From contig CAZXCK010000001.1 of NCBI GenBank assembly GCA_964639225.1, forward strand, positions 1-64,000: a stretch of DNA of 64,000 nt. The letters are read 5' to 3'. The position numbers were made by a program, and so were the translations under genes. The notes beneath the pieces were generated by a model. That model ran no database searches. It had not been told where the DNA came from and saw nothing but the letters and a program-made list of their open reading frames with translations. Of the stretch, positions 35,358 through 44,349 are shown in pieces (within the stretch, counting starts at the first letter, position 1; every line of letters starts with the position of its first letter). This DNA is from CAZXCK01 sp964639225. GTDB taxonomy: Bacteria; Chloroflexota; Anaerolineae; Aggregatilineales; Phototrophicaceae.

Positions 35358-36389
35358 ATGTCTGAAAGCCCTACAACTGAAAGCCGAAAAGTTGACCACA
35401 TTCGCATCAACCTGGATAAAGATGTGCAGTTTCCCCGTTTGACAACCGGCCTGGAACGCTATCGCTTTATGCACCAGGCTCTACCGGAGCTAAATCTCGA
35501 CGAAATCGACACATCCGTTTCACTTTTTGGTAAAACACTGCGCGCACCCATACTCATTTCATCGATGACAGGCGGCACGGCACTGGCACAAAGCATCAAC
35601 CAGAACCTCAGTCGAGCAGCGCAGGCTCATGGCATTGCCATGGGGCTTGGATCACAACGCGCTGCCATCGAAGACGCTGCCCTGGCGGAAAGCTACCAGA
35701 TTCGGAGAATCGCGCCAGACATTCTCTTATTTGCCAATCTGGGGGCCGTTCAGTTGAATTACGGGTATGGCGTGGATCACTGCCAGCGAGCCGTGGACAT
35801 GGTCGAGGCCGATGCATTGATCCTGCACTTCAACGTCTTACAGGAAGCTGTTCAGCCGGAAGGTGATGTCAATTTCGCTGGGCTATTGAACAGAGTCGAA
35901 GCGGTGTGTCGGGCGCTGCCAGTGCCAGTCATCGCCAAAGAAGTGGGCTGGGGATTCTCCGAGCAGAATGTGCGTGATCTGGCAGGTGCCGGCGTTTCTG
36001 CTATTGATGTGGCTGGGTCTGGGGGCACATCCTGGAGCGAAGTTGAGTACCATCGCGCCCCAACCGCCTTTCATGCCCGTGTAGCCGCCTGCTTTGCGGA
36101 TTGGGGTATTCCAACCGCTGACGCCATCCGCTATGCACGGCGCGCCGCACCAGAACTTCCTGTAATTGCCAGTGGCGGCCTGCGCGATGGCATTGATATT
36201 GCCAAGTCGGTGGCATTGGGCGCGACCGTCGGCGGGCTGGCCGGCCCGTTCCTTAAAGCGGCGAGCCAATCGTCGGACGATGTCGAAGCGCTGATTGAAG
36301 AGCTGATCGCACAACTGAGGGTGGCGATGCTGTGCAGTGGATCTGCAGATATCACAGCCTTGCAGAATACGCCACTCATTGAGGGTTAG
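35358..36389 (+). CDS. fni: Type 2 isopentenyl-diphosphate delta-isomerase
   Basis: A 343-residue FMN-dependent enzyme that interconverts isopentenyl and dimethylallyl diphosphate for isoprenoid synthesis. Marks are RKVDHIRINLDKDVQF at the start, ISSMTGGTA near residues 70-78, MGLGSQRAAIE near residue 95, the NLGAVQLNYGY block, VIAKEVGWGFS and the FMN-phosphate segment VIASGGLRDGIDIAKSVALGA. Length matches the family (about 340). The type 2 enzyme is found mainly in archaea, Firmicutes and some other bacteria including Chloroflexota, and is unrelated to the type 1 enzyme of E. coli. It ends three bases from the end of the converging hemW-like gene. Confidence 0.96.
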   Translation: MSESPTTESRKVDHIRINLDKDVQFPRLTTGLERYRFMHQALPELNLDEIDTSVSLFGKTLRAPILISSMTGGTALAQSINQNLSRAAQAHGIAMGLGSQRAAIEDAALAESYQIRRIAPDILLFANLGAVQLNYGYGVDHCQRAVDMVEADALILHFNVLQEAVQPEGDVNFAGLLNRVEAVCRALPVPVIAKEVGWGFSEQNVRDLAGAGVSAIDVAGSGGTSWSEVEYHRAPTAFHARVAACFADWGIPTADAIRYARRAAPELPVIASGGLRDGIDIAKSVALGATVGGLAGPFLKAASQSSDDVEALIEELIAQLRVAMLCSGSADITALQNTPLIEG

Positions 36390-36392
36390 CTA

Positions 36393-37571
36393 TCAGACCA
36401 GCTCTCGAAACACAATATTACTCAGCAACCGCCCTTCGGTCGTTAACCGAACACGGTTATCGCTGATTCTCAGCAGTCCCTGTTCGACAAACCGGTGCAA
36501 CGTATCGCCGTGTATGTCGAACAGGTTAATTCCGAACCGCCGTTGAAAACCTTCAAGGTCCACACCCTCACTGGTGAGGCGCAGGCTCATCATGAGCGTC
36601 TCGGCGATCTCCTGGGCCTGCCCCACCGTTTCGGCAGTATCGGTGGCTGGTGTACGTGGGAATGTATGGGTGCTGTCTGTGTTTTGCATTGACCTGATGT
36701 AACGCTGCGGTGACAAAATGGTGGCGTAACGCACCCCACCCGCAAAGCCATGCGCGCCCGGCCCCAGACCAACATAAGGCAGGTTGCGCCAGTATTGCAG
36801 GTTGTGCTGGCTGAACCTGCCCGCCCTACCCCAGTTGCTGATTTCGTATTGTTCAAATCCAGCGGCTGCCAGTCGTTCAGTGGCCAGGTCATACATATCG
36901 GCAGCCAGGTCGTCATCAGGCATCGGCAACTTACCGTGTCGCACCCAGGCTTCCATCGGTGTGCCCGCTTCCAGACCCAGCGCATACAACGAGACATGTT
37001 CCGGTTGTAAATCGATCGCTTCTTGCAGACTGTGTTCCCAACCAGCAAGTGTCTGGTACGGAAAGCCGTAGATCAGGTCCAGGCTGATATTGTCGAAACT
37101 CGCACGACGCAGGTCCTCAAATGCACGCTGCACTGTATCGACATTATGACGGCGGGCAAAGAGATCTAACTCATTCTGGTTGGCGGACTGCATTCCCATA
37201 CTGATACGATTGAGACCAGCAAGCCGGAGCGCCGCAGCATAATCGGATGTAATGTCATTGGGGTTAACTTCAGCGGTGATCTCGGCGTCAGCGATTATCG
37301 TAAATCCGGCTTGCAGACTGGCGAGAATCTGTGAGAAATGTCCGGGCTGTAGCAGACTCGGCGTACCCCCTCCGAAGTAGACCGTTCCTACCCCGACATA
37401 AGGGTTGGATCGCGCTACAATCTCGATCTCACGACATAATGCTTGCACAAATTCTGGTATCAAACGCTCCAGATTCGTGTAAGTGTTAAACGCGCAGTAG
37501 GTACATTTCGTGGTGCAAAATGGAATGTGAAGGTAGATCGAGAGCGGCGAATCACTGATGGAATTGACCAT
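36393..37571 (-). CDS. hemW: HemW-like radical SAM protein
   Basis: A 392-residue radical SAM protein of the HemN/HemW family. The Fe-S cluster cysteines are in HIPFCTTKCTYCAFNTY near residues 15-31, with C-x3-C-x2-C followed by Phe, the HemW pattern; true HemN has an extra Cys there. GTVYFGGGTPSLL, NPNDIT, GLNRISMGMQSANQNEL and YGFPYQTLAGW are further family blocks, and a C-terminal HemN-C domain is present (LRLTSEGVDLEGFQRRFG). HemW is a heme chaperone rather than a coproporphyrinogen oxidase in studied species. It converges on fni with no intervening terminator. Confidence 0.92.
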   Translation of the reverse strand: MVNSISDSPLSIYLHIPFCTTKCTYCAFNTYTNLERLIPEFVQALCREIEIVARSNPYVGVGTVYFGGGTPSLLQPGHFSQILASLQAGFTIIADAEITAEVNPNDITSDYAAALRLAGLNRISMGMQSANQNELDLFARRHNVDTVQRAFEDLRRASFDNISLDLIYGFPYQTLAGWEHSLQEAIDLQPEHVSLYALGLEAGTPMEAWVRHGKLPMPDDDLAADMYDLATERLAAAGFEQYEISNWGRAGRFSQHNLQYWRNLPYVGLGPGAHGFAGGVRYATILSPQRYIRSMQNTDSTHTFPRTPATDTAETVGQAQEIAETLMMSLRLTSEGVDLEGFQRRFGINLFDIHGDTLHRFVEQGLLRISDNRVRLTTEGRLLSNIVFRELV

Positions 37572-37601
37572 GTATTATGCAAACATAATTAAGCCGTATG
37601 A

Positions 37602-37630
37602 TTGCGATATTGTTGCAGGTTCAATATAAT
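37602..37630 (+). promoter_or_regulatory. Promoter for the kinase signalling island
   Basis: TTGCGA at 37602-37607 and a consensus TATAAT at 37625-37630 are spaced by 17 bases, 66 bases before the kinase start codon. It is the best promoter match in the 124-bp divergent gap with hemW. Confidence 0.65.
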
Positions 37631-37695
37631 AAATCAAGGGATCATTACCTTCATTCTCCATTACGCACGATTGATAATCGGGTTCGAGTGTACCT

Positions 37696-39636
37696 ATGCC
37701 TGAGACAACTCAGTTCGGCAACCAAGAGAGCTTTGACGAGCGCACTCTCAAGGCCAACACTATTCTCATGTCACGCTATAAAATACTCGGCGTGCTGGGT
37801 GGTGGTGGTCAGGGTGCTGTATATCAGTGTCGCGACCTGAACTTTCCAGACGCCAAGCGCCTGGTAGCAATTAAGGAACTCCACTATCCTGGAGACCAGA
37901 GTGTAAGGGCTTCTACGTTGACAGCCTTCCGCCGCGAGGCGAATATTCTGGCGACTTTGAGTCACCCCGCTATTCCAAAGATATTCGACTTCTTCGACCA
38001 GAACAACCGCGCTTATCTGGTCATGGAATACATCAACGGCAGTGACCTTGAACTGCTGATGAACAAAACCAAAGACCTGCCGGTCGATAAGATCATCGAA
38101 TGGGCCATTGACTTGTGCGATGTGCTCCACTATCTGCACAGTCATCAACCAGAGCCGATCATCTTCCGTGACATTAAACCATCCAATATTATGATCGACA
38201 GCCTGGGGCGCGTCCGTTTGATTGACTTCGGCATCGCCAAGGTGTTCGTGAGTGGTACCAAACACACCATGATCGGCACTGAAGGCTACTCCGCCCCAGA
38301 GCAGTATCGCGGCGATGTGACCCCACTCAGCGACATTTACAGCCTCGGCGCGACCTTCCATCACATTCTCAGTCGCAAAGACCCTCGCCTGGAACCACCA
38401 TTCAGTTTCAATGAGCGTCCCATCAAGACGTTTAACCCTAACGTGACCGATGCCCTGGCCGACATCATCAACCGTGCCCTGACTATGGACCCCAAAGATC
38501 GTTTCCAGAGTTGCATGGAGATGAAACAGGCACTTGAACAACTCCGGTTTGCGCCGGCTCGTATGTCAATGTCGGGCACACACACGATCAAAGACAATGG
38601 AACTGGTAATGCGGCGACGAACACCAGCTTCTTTGATGACACTGAATTCGCACTGGATGGCAGTATCGAGCCGCGCTGGACATTCAAGACAGAAGATGAA
38701 ATTCGTGGCAGCCCCATCGCTCATAAGAACCTGGCGTTTGTCGGCTCTTATGATACCAACGTTTGGGCTGTAAATCTGGATGACGGCGAGTTTGTCTGGA
38801 AGTATGCGACCAATCGTGGCATTGCCACGACTCCTGTTGTCGATGGCAGTACAAACCTGGTGCTCTTCGGCTCCGAAGATCATTCATTTAACGCCGTCTC
38901 GATTCACACCGGACGGATTAGCTGGTCCTATATGACAAATGACCGCATCCGCAGCTCGCCGTGCCTGGCTCATGACCATGTGTTTTTCGGCAGTGATGAT
39001 GGCCGAGTCTACGCGCTGGTCGCCGGTAACGGTCGCTATCTCTGGGAGTACGACACCGGTGCGCCCATCCGCTGCCGGCCTTTTGTCACGCGCGATCTGG
39101 TCATTGTTGGCTCTGACAGCGGCGAGATCGTCGCCCTGGAGCTTTCCGGTTCCAGAAAATGGGCTTACCGGGCACGTAAGTCGATTGCATCGTCGCCACT
39201 GGTCGATGAAATCGAGGGCATCTGCTACGTCGGTTCGTTTGACGGCTACATGTATGCGCTCGATGCTTCCAGTGGTTACAGTATGTGGCGTTTCCGCACC
39301 AACGGTCCCATCATTTCATCGGCAACTCTGGATGGCACTATGCTGTTCTTCGGTTCTACCGATGGCAACATGTATGGAATCAACGCCGAAAACGCCAGAG
39401 AGAAATGGCGCTTCCCATTGGGTTCGCCCATTGTATCATCACCAGTTGTCCACAATAACATGCTATACTTTGGTGGTACAGACGGCAATCTATACTGCCT
39501 GGAGACAAAATCAGGCAAAGAAGTTTGGAAATTCCAAACAGGCGGGCCGATAACCTCGGCCCCATACATTACCGATAACATCATCCTGATCGGTTCGATG
39601 GATCACACACTGTACGCGATACCCTTAGTCGGCTGA
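37696..39636 (+). CDS. Ser/Thr protein kinase with C-terminal PQQ-type beta-propeller
   Basis: A 646-residue protein. The N-terminal kinase domain (residues 25-290) has a Gly-rich loop GVLGGGGQGAVY, the ATP-binding Lys60 in VAIKELH, catalytic Asp159 in FRDIKPSN (the usual His of HRD is Phe), DFG Asp177 and the activation segment GTEGYSAPEQY. A short linker leads to seven or eight PQQ/BamB-like repeats (residues 330-646), for example VWAVNLDDGEFVWKY, VYALVAGNGRYLWEY and LYCLETKSGKEVWKF. No membrane segment is visible, so the propeller is cytoplasmic, unlike PASTA or many propeller kinases. It begins an island with PP2C phosphatase, J-domain/vWA and FHA genes. Confidence 0.93.
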   Translation: MPETTQFGNQESFDERTLKANTILMSRYKILGVLGGGGQGAVYQCRDLNFPDAKRLVAIKELHYPGDQSVRASTLTAFRREANILATLSHPAIPKIFDFFDQNNRAYLVMEYINGSDLELLMNKTKDLPVDKIIEWAIDLCDVLHYLHSHQPEPIIFRDIKPSNIMIDSLGRVRLIDFGIAKVFVSGTKHTMIGTEGYSAPEQYRGDVTPLSDIYSLGATFHHILSRKDPRLEPPFSFNERPIKTFNPNVTDALADIINRALTMDPKDRFQSCMEMKQALEQLRFAPARMSMSGTHTIKDNGTGNAATNTSFFDDTEFALDGSIEPRWTFKTEDEIRGSPIAHKNLAFVGSYDTNVWAVNLDDGEFVWKYATNRGIATTPVVDGSTNLVLFGSEDHSFNAVSIHTGRISWSYMTNDRIRSSPCLAHDHVFFGSDDGRVYALVAGNGRYLWEYDTGAPIRCRPFVTRDLVIVGSDSGEIVALELSGSRKWAYRARKSIASSPLVDEIEGICYVGSFDGYMYALDASSGYSMWRFRTNGPIISSATLDGTMLFFGSTDGNMYGINAENAREKWRFPLGSPIVSSPVVHNNMLYFGGTDGNLYCLETKSGKEVWKFQTGGPITSAPYITDNIILIGSMDHTLYAIPLVG

Positions 39637-39682
39637 GTGGCGTGCCCTGCACTGGAGCGCTTCAACATCTGGAGTCCCTGAT

Positions 39683-40666
39683 ATGGATTTATTCCGGCGC
39701 ATTTTTGGTAAGACAAACGAAGCAATACCGGAAACCGTCTCTGTTGACGAAGAACTGCCGGATCAGTCATCAATTGATGAGGCTGCGGATGAGATCGATG
39801 CTGCGACCCGGCCAGTCGGCCCGCAGCCCATCAGCAGACCGCTCAACGCTGATGGCGTCACTCAACCCCTCGATCCGGAGCACCTGATCGCCCAACGCAG
39901 TGACTTTATCGCGTTTGGCCAGGCATCAGATGTAGGACTGGTGCGCAATAACAATCAGGACGCTGCTCTCTCATTCTATTTCACCAGCCAGAGTTCGGAT
40001 TCTCCGCCGGATTTCGGCCTGTTTGTCGTCGCAGACGGTATGGGCGGGCATCACGAGGGTGAACGCGCCTCAGCGATTACCACCCGCACCATTGCCCAAC
40101 ACATAGCCAGCAACATCTGCTTACCGATCATCGCCAACCAGGGCAACTCAGAACAACCTCCCTTGGCTGAAGTTCTTGTGGAGGCTGTTCATAAAGCAAA
40201 TACTGAGGTTATCAAGCAGGTTCCCGACGGCGGCACGACAGTGACAGCCATTGCGATTATCGGCGATCTGGCTTATGTGGCTCATGTTGGAGACAGCCGT
40301 GCGTATTTCATCACCAGGCAGGATATCGAAAAAATCACGCGCGATCACTCACTTGTCCAGCGCCTCATTGAGCTTCACCAGCTCACACCACAGGAAGCTG
40401 CCGAACATCCGCAAAAAAACGTGCTCTATCGCGCATTAGGACAAAGCGAAACGCTGGAAGTCGATACACACACCAGACGCCTGCCAGCCAATTCCCGACT
40501 GCTTATCTGTAGCGATGGTCTGTGGAGTCAGGTTGAGGAATCAGAGCTTTTCGAAATCGTAATGAATACCCCTGACCCACAACAAGCCTGTGATAAACTG
40601 GTGGCTTTGGCCAACACACGGGGCGGTATCGATAATATCACCGCTATCTTGCTGAAGATTTCTTAG
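39683..40666 (+). CDS. PP2C-type Ser/Thr protein phosphatase
   Basis: A 327-residue phosphatase with a 70-residue acidic leader before the PP2C domain. Metal-binding residues are visible in VRNNNQDA, VVADGMGGHHEGERAS, LICSDGLW and GGIDNITAI, all intact; the usual GDSR block is present as HVGDSRAY. It is cytoplasmic, with no membrane helix. It starts 46 bases after the kinase gene and would reverse its phosphorylation of shared targets, such as the FHA and vWA proteins that follow. The acidic N-terminal extension is not part of the catalytic fold and may be a docking tail. Confidence 0.95.
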   Translation: MDLFRRIFGKTNEAIPETVSVDEELPDQSSIDEAADEIDAATRPVGPQPISRPLNADGVTQPLDPEHLIAQRSDFIAFGQASDVGLVRNNNQDAALSFYFTSQSSDSPPDFGLFVVADGMGGHHEGERASAITTRTIAQHIASNICLPIIANQGNSEQPPLAEVLVEAVHKANTEVIKQVPDGGTTVTAIAIIGDLAYVAHVGDSRAYFITRQDIEKITRDHSLVQRLIELHQLTPQEAAEHPQKNVLYRALGQSETLEVDTHTRRLPANSRLLICSDGLWSQVEESELFEIVMNTPDPQQACDKLVALANTRGGIDNITAILLKIS

Positions 40667-40697
40667 CTGACATGCGAATGGAATGGATCAAGGTGCC

Positions 40698-42188
40698 ATG
40701 AGCCGGGAACCAAACCCTTACGATATCCTAGGTGTTCCCCACACTGCTACAACCGAAGAAATCAAGGCAGTATATCGCCGTATCGCTCGTCGGCTCCATC
40801 CCGATGTTAACCCCAGCCATCCAGCCGCCTCTGCCCAGTTTCAGGACATTGTAAAAGCCTACGAACTATTGATTGACCCCGGACACCGGCAGGCAGTTGA
40901 CCAGCAACTGAACCGGTCAGAGGATGGTTTCATATTCTCACTTCAGGTCACACCCAGCAAACGCCAGGTCGCTTCCCTGCCAGAACCGCAGGTGATTTAT
41001 CTGCTTGCTGATATCCTGCCGGACCCACGTGCTCAGGAAATTGTAAACCGGGGTGAAACCCGGTTAAATCTGACATTGGTCCTGGATCACAGTAATTCGA
41101 TGAGCGGGACTCGAATCGAGAAGGTCAAAATCGCGGCGCACCAGATTATTGACAATATGGGAAACGATGATGTTTTGTCTATCGTTGTTTTCAATGACCG
41201 GGCTGAAACCATCATACCGGCGACCCCGCTCAAAGACCGGCCAGCCCTCAAAGCAAAAGTCAGCATGATTTCCCCCAGCGGGGGCACAGAAATCTTTCAG
41301 GGGCTGGCTGCTGGCGTCAAAGAGAACCGCGAATACCTGTCGCCCAACATGGTCAATCACATCATTCTCCTTACCGACGGGCACACCTTCGGTGACCAGG
41401 ATGACTGTATCGACCTCGCGGTTCAGGCGGCCCGTGACGGTATCGGCATCAGTGCGATGGGCCTGGGACACGACTGGAACGATCAGTTTTTAGATACGCT
41501 CGCCTCTAAGACAGGGGGCAGCTCGGAGTATATTACATCGGCTGGCGGTGTTGTCCGGTTTCTGAACGACCACGTACGCAATCTAAGCAGCGCATTTGCA
41601 GAACGTCTCCGCCTCTCGGTAGCGCCAGACGCCGATGTGGTGCTGGAGTCGGCGTTCAAACTGGCCCCACATCCCCAACCCATAGAATTTGAGGATGGCG
41701 AGCTGCTGCTCGGCGGGCTGCAACTCAACCGGCATATCTCAGTCTTGCTTCAGATTCAGCTACCCAGCGGTATGCAGGACGGACCGCGCGGTATAGCCAG
41801 ATTAGTCGCATCTGGTGATATTTTTACTAACCGTCATCAGCAGCACTTATCAGTTTGTGATGTTTCATTAGATGTCTCAGCAGATGCCGAATCGGAATCA
41901 CCCCCCGATTCGATACTGGATGCCCTTAGCAAACTGACACTCTATCGCTTGCAGGAGCGTGCCCAGCAGGCTCTCGAACATGGGGACGTAACCGAGGCTA
42001 CGCGACGCCTTGAGAATCTGGCGACGCGGCTACTGGCTATGGGCCAGGAAGAACTGGCCGGGCAGGCATTATCTGAAGCTCGTCGTGTCGCGCACACCAA
42101 AGAGCTGTCAGATAAGGGACGCAAAACGCTCAAATATCAGACCAGGCATCTTTTGATAGGGACAAACAATGAGGATTTGAGCCAATGA
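40698..42188 (+). CDS. J-domain / von Willebrand A fusion protein
   Basis: A 496-residue protein with an unusual pairing. An N-terminal DnaJ-type J domain (residues 5-70) has the HPD tripeptide at 34-36, needed to stimulate an Hsp70. A von Willebrand A domain follows, with an intact metal-ion-dependent adhesion site DHSNS starting at Asp130, a conserved Thr region and LLTDGHTFGD. A beta-rich region and a C-terminal helical segment (about residues 400-496) complete it. ATG 40698 has AAGGTG four bases upstream; an ATG 15 bases earlier is possible. It overlaps the FHA gene start (ATGA at 42185). Being between PP2C and FHA genes suggests a phosphorylation-controlled assembly role. Confidence 0.9.
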   Translation: MSREPNPYDILGVPHTATTEEIKAVYRRIARRLHPDVNPSHPAASAQFQDIVKAYELLIDPGHRQAVDQQLNRSEDGFIFSLQVTPSKRQVASLPEPQVIYLLADILPDPRAQEIVNRGETRLNLTLVLDHSNSMSGTRIEKVKIAAHQIIDNMGNDDVLSIVVFNDRAETIIPATPLKDRPALKAKVSMISPSGGTEIFQGLAAGVKENREYLSPNMVNHIILLTDGHTFGDQDDCIDLAVQAARDGIGISAMGLGHDWNDQFLDTLASKTGGSSEYITSAGGVVRFLNDHVRNLSSAFAERLRLSVAPDADVVLESAFKLAPHPQPIEFEDGELLLGGLQLNRHISVLLQIQLPSGMQDGPRGIARLVASGDIFTNRHQQHLSVCDVSLDVSADAESESPPDSILDALSKLTLYRLQERAQQALEHGDVTEATRRLENLATRLLAMGQEELAGQALSEARRVAHTKELSDKGRKTLKYQTRHLLIGTNNEDLSQ

Positions 42189-42688
42189 AAGCCTGTCCTT
42201 ATTGCGGATACGATAACCGCGAAGGGTTGTTGTTTTGCGAAGAATGTGGCCAGGGGCTTACGAATGCACGAACCGGCCCAGCCAACGCTACCCATGTGTT
42301 TGAAGGTAATGCTTCAGACTACGCCATCAAATCAGCATGGGGGTCCGCAAGTCTGACAACTGCCACTACCGTCATTGTTCACATACGTGATGCCGCCGAT
42401 CCACTACAAATGCCTCTGGCCGATCAAATGATCCTGGGGCGTTACGACTCGACCAATTCCCACCAACCGGATATTGATCTGACGCCTTATGGCGCATTGG
42501 AAAAAGGAGTCTCACGGCTGCACGCCACAATCGAGCGTAATGAGGATGTGCTTACACTCGTTGATCTGGGTAGCTCAAACGGCACGCATCTGAACGGACA
42601 ACGGCTGACACCTAACCAGCCACGTGTGCTGCGTGAAGGCGATGAAATCCAGTTGGGCAAGCTGGTTGCACACATTTATTTCAGATAA
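42185..42688 (+). CDS. Zinc-ribbon / FHA domain protein
   Basis: A 167-residue protein. The N-terminal zinc ribbon has two Cys pairs (CPYCGYDNREGLLFCEEC). After a Thr-rich linker with possible phosphorylation sites (near residues 36-60, including ATHVFEG and TTATTVIV) comes an FHA domain (about residues 80-167) with GRYDS, GVSRLHATI and DLGSSNGTHLNG, the residues that grip phosphothreonine. Such proteins read out kinase activity. It overlaps the J-domain/vWA gene by four bases. Thr residues before the FHA domain could be the target of the adjacent kinase, making a self-binding switch like GarA/OdhI; that is an inference. Confidence 0.92.
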   Translation: MKACPYCGYDNREGLLFCEECGQGLTNARTGPANATHVFEGNASDYAIKSAWGSASLTTATTVIVHIRDAADPLQMPLADQMILGRYDSTNSHQPDIDLTPYGALEKGVSRLHATIERNEDVLTLVDLGSSNGTHLNGQRLTPNQPRVLREGDEIQLGKLVAHIYFR

Positions 42689-42754
42689 TGTGCCGGTATT
42701 AAATCAACCCAGACTGTTTTTACACGACCCAAGTAAAGCGGAGTGTCTGAAACA

Positions 42755-43000
42755 ATGATCAGTCTACTACTTCACGTCAGCAATTCCGAACCCATCAAAG
42801 TTGATGTGGACGAAATGCCCAGCCCACAGGATTTCGCCATCATTGGCAAGAACCCGCGCGAGCGTTCCGATAAAGAGCTTACCTGGTTAGATGAAGGCGT
42901 CACAACGGTGCTGTTTCCCTGGTGGCGTATTAACTTTATCCAGGTGCTGCCCAGCCCGGATGATGAAATTGAATTCCCAATGCCTTTCCGTACGGACTAA
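42755..43000 (+). CDS. Small protein of unknown function
   Basis: An 81-residue acidic protein. It has a hydrophobic N-terminal strand (ISLLLHVSN), a central polar part and a Trp-rich strand (VLFPWWRINFIQVLP), then an acidic tail. There is no signal peptide. It starts at ATG 42755 with GCGGAG about eleven bases upstream (GTG at 42743 is an alternative), 66 bases after the FHA gene and 15 bases before the response regulator gene. I do not recognise it; fold and length would suit a small beta-sandwich. Its place within the island suggests a partner of one of its neighbours. Confidence 0.7.
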   Translation: MISLLLHVSNSEPIKVDVDEMPSPQDFAIIGKNPRERSDKELTWLDEGVTTVLFPWWRINFIQVLPSPDDEIEFPMPFRTD

Positions 43001-43014
43001 CAAGCCCAAATATC

Positions 43015-43749
43015 ATGACAGGTCCATTGCCTAAATCCAATCCGCGTGAAGGAAAGCGTATCCTGGTCGTCGATGATGAACCGCGTATGATCGGGTTCAT
43101 CCGCATGAATCTGGAACTGGAAGGCCATCAGGTTATCGAAGCGCGTGATGGCCTCCAGGCGCTTGAAGCAATCCGCACCAAACTACCAGACCTGGTGTTA
43201 CTGGATGTGATGATGCCAGACCTGGATGGCTTTGAGACGCTGCGGATGCTCCGCGAGTTCTCAAATATCCCTGTCATTATGCTCACAGCAAAAGGTGAGG
43301 AAAATGACAAAGTGTATGGCCTGGAGCTGGGCGCCGACGACTATATCACCAAACCCTTTGGGCCGCGCGAGCTTTCCAGCCGGATCAAGGCTGTCCTGCG
43401 CCGCGCGGAGATGCCATCGGCTTCACCAGAACAGGCCGTACTCCGTATCGACGATCGTCTGCAGGTCGACTTTAACCGGCGCGAGGTTATCGTCGATGGC
43501 GAACACATCAAGCTGCGCCCAACGGAATACCGTCTGCTCTATCACCTCATCGAAAATGCCGGGTGGACCGTCCCTCATAATCAACTGCTGGCAAAGGTGT
43601 GGGGATACGAGTACCGAGATGAAGCGCATTATGTGCGGTTGTATGTCAATTACCTGCGCGAGAAAATCGAGGAAGACCCGGCTAATCCGCGTTATATCCT
43701 GACCGAACGTGGTGTTGGCTATCGCTTTGTGGATTTTAAGCGCGAGTAA
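43015..43749 (+). CDS. OmpR-family response regulator
   Basis: A 244-residue regulator with an N-terminal receiver domain (VVDDEPRM, phosphoacceptor Asp64 in VLLDVMMPDLDG, Lys in DDYITKPFGP) and a C-terminal winged helix (residues 145-240: RREVIVDGEHIKLRPTEYRLL, LLAKVWGYEYRDEAHYVRLY, ILTERGVGYRF). It is an activator or repressor type with no adjacent histidine kinase; the hybrid kinase at 15525 is one candidate partner, but distance makes this uncertain. It lies in the kinase island and could be phosphorylated on Ser/Thr by the nearby kinase. Length and motifs match the family. Confidence 0.94.
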   Translation: MTGPLPKSNPREGKRILVVDDEPRMIGFIRMNLELEGHQVIEARDGLQALEAIRTKLPDLVLLDVMMPDLDGFETLRMLREFSNIPVIMLTAKGEENDKVYGLELGADDYITKPFGPRELSSRIKAVLRRAEMPSASPEQAVLRIDDRLQVDFNRREVIVDGEHIKLRPTEYRLLYHLIENAGWTVPHNQLLAKVWGYEYRDEAHYVRLYVNYLREKIEEDPANPRYILTERGVGYRFVDFKRE

Positions 43750-43799
43750 ACCAGTCAGGCCGATTGATCGCAGGCTAATTCTCTGGAGAAAGGTTCTTT

Positions 43800-44321
43800 G
43801 TGGCCAACTATAAAATTATCGTCACTGGCCCTTTTAACTCCGGTAAGACTCAGTTCATCAAGTCGATTTCTGATATTGACGTCGTTTCGACAGAACGACG
43901 CATTACCACTGAGGACCGGGGGATAAAATCCGAAACAACAGTTGCCATGGATTATGGGCGTGTGAAAATCGGTGATGACACATTGTATCTGTATGGTACG
44001 CCCGGCCAGACACGCTTCAGCTTTATGTGGGAGATTCTATCCAGCGAGATGGATGCATTCGTTCTACTGGTGGACAGCACCGACTTGCCTTCATTTCCTG
44101 AAGCGGCGGAATTAATCGATCTCTTCACCAGCTTTGAAGGTGTCCCCTATATTGTAGTAGCCAACAAATCCGACCTGCCGGACGCAGCCAACTACACAAC
44201 CGTACGTCGCGGTACCAACGCCGCCGACCACGTCACCGTCATGCCGTGCAGCGCCACGCAGAAATCCAGCGTACGCCAGGTGCTGCTGCAGATGCTGGAG
44301 ATTCTGAAGAACACGGCCTGA
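43800..44321 (+). CDS. Ras-like small GTPase (MglA/Gtr-type)
   Basis: A 173-residue GTPase. G1 is GPFNSGKTQFIK near residues 9-20, the G3 region is YGTPGQTRFSFMWE (the usual Asp of DxxG is Gly), and G4 is NKSDLPD. It belongs to the bacterial group of predicted GTPases that work with Roadblock/LC7 proteins as switch and regulator. A Roadblock protein gene is found on the other strand at 47742. Start GTG 43800 has GAGAAAGG seven bases upstream. It may control polarity, motility or surface assembly. It lies 50 bases after the response regulator. Confidence 0.9.
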   Translation: MANYKIIVTGPFNSGKTQFIKSISDIDVVSTERRITTEDRGIKSETTVAMDYGRVKIGDDTLYLYGTPGQTRFSFMWEILSSEMDAFVLLVDSTDLPSFPEAAELIDLFTSFEGVPYIVVANKSDLPDAANYTTVRRGTNAADHVTVMPCSATQKSSVRQVLLQMLEILKNTA

Positions 44322-44349
44322 GGCCAGTGTTATTGACAAGGAGAGTCGG

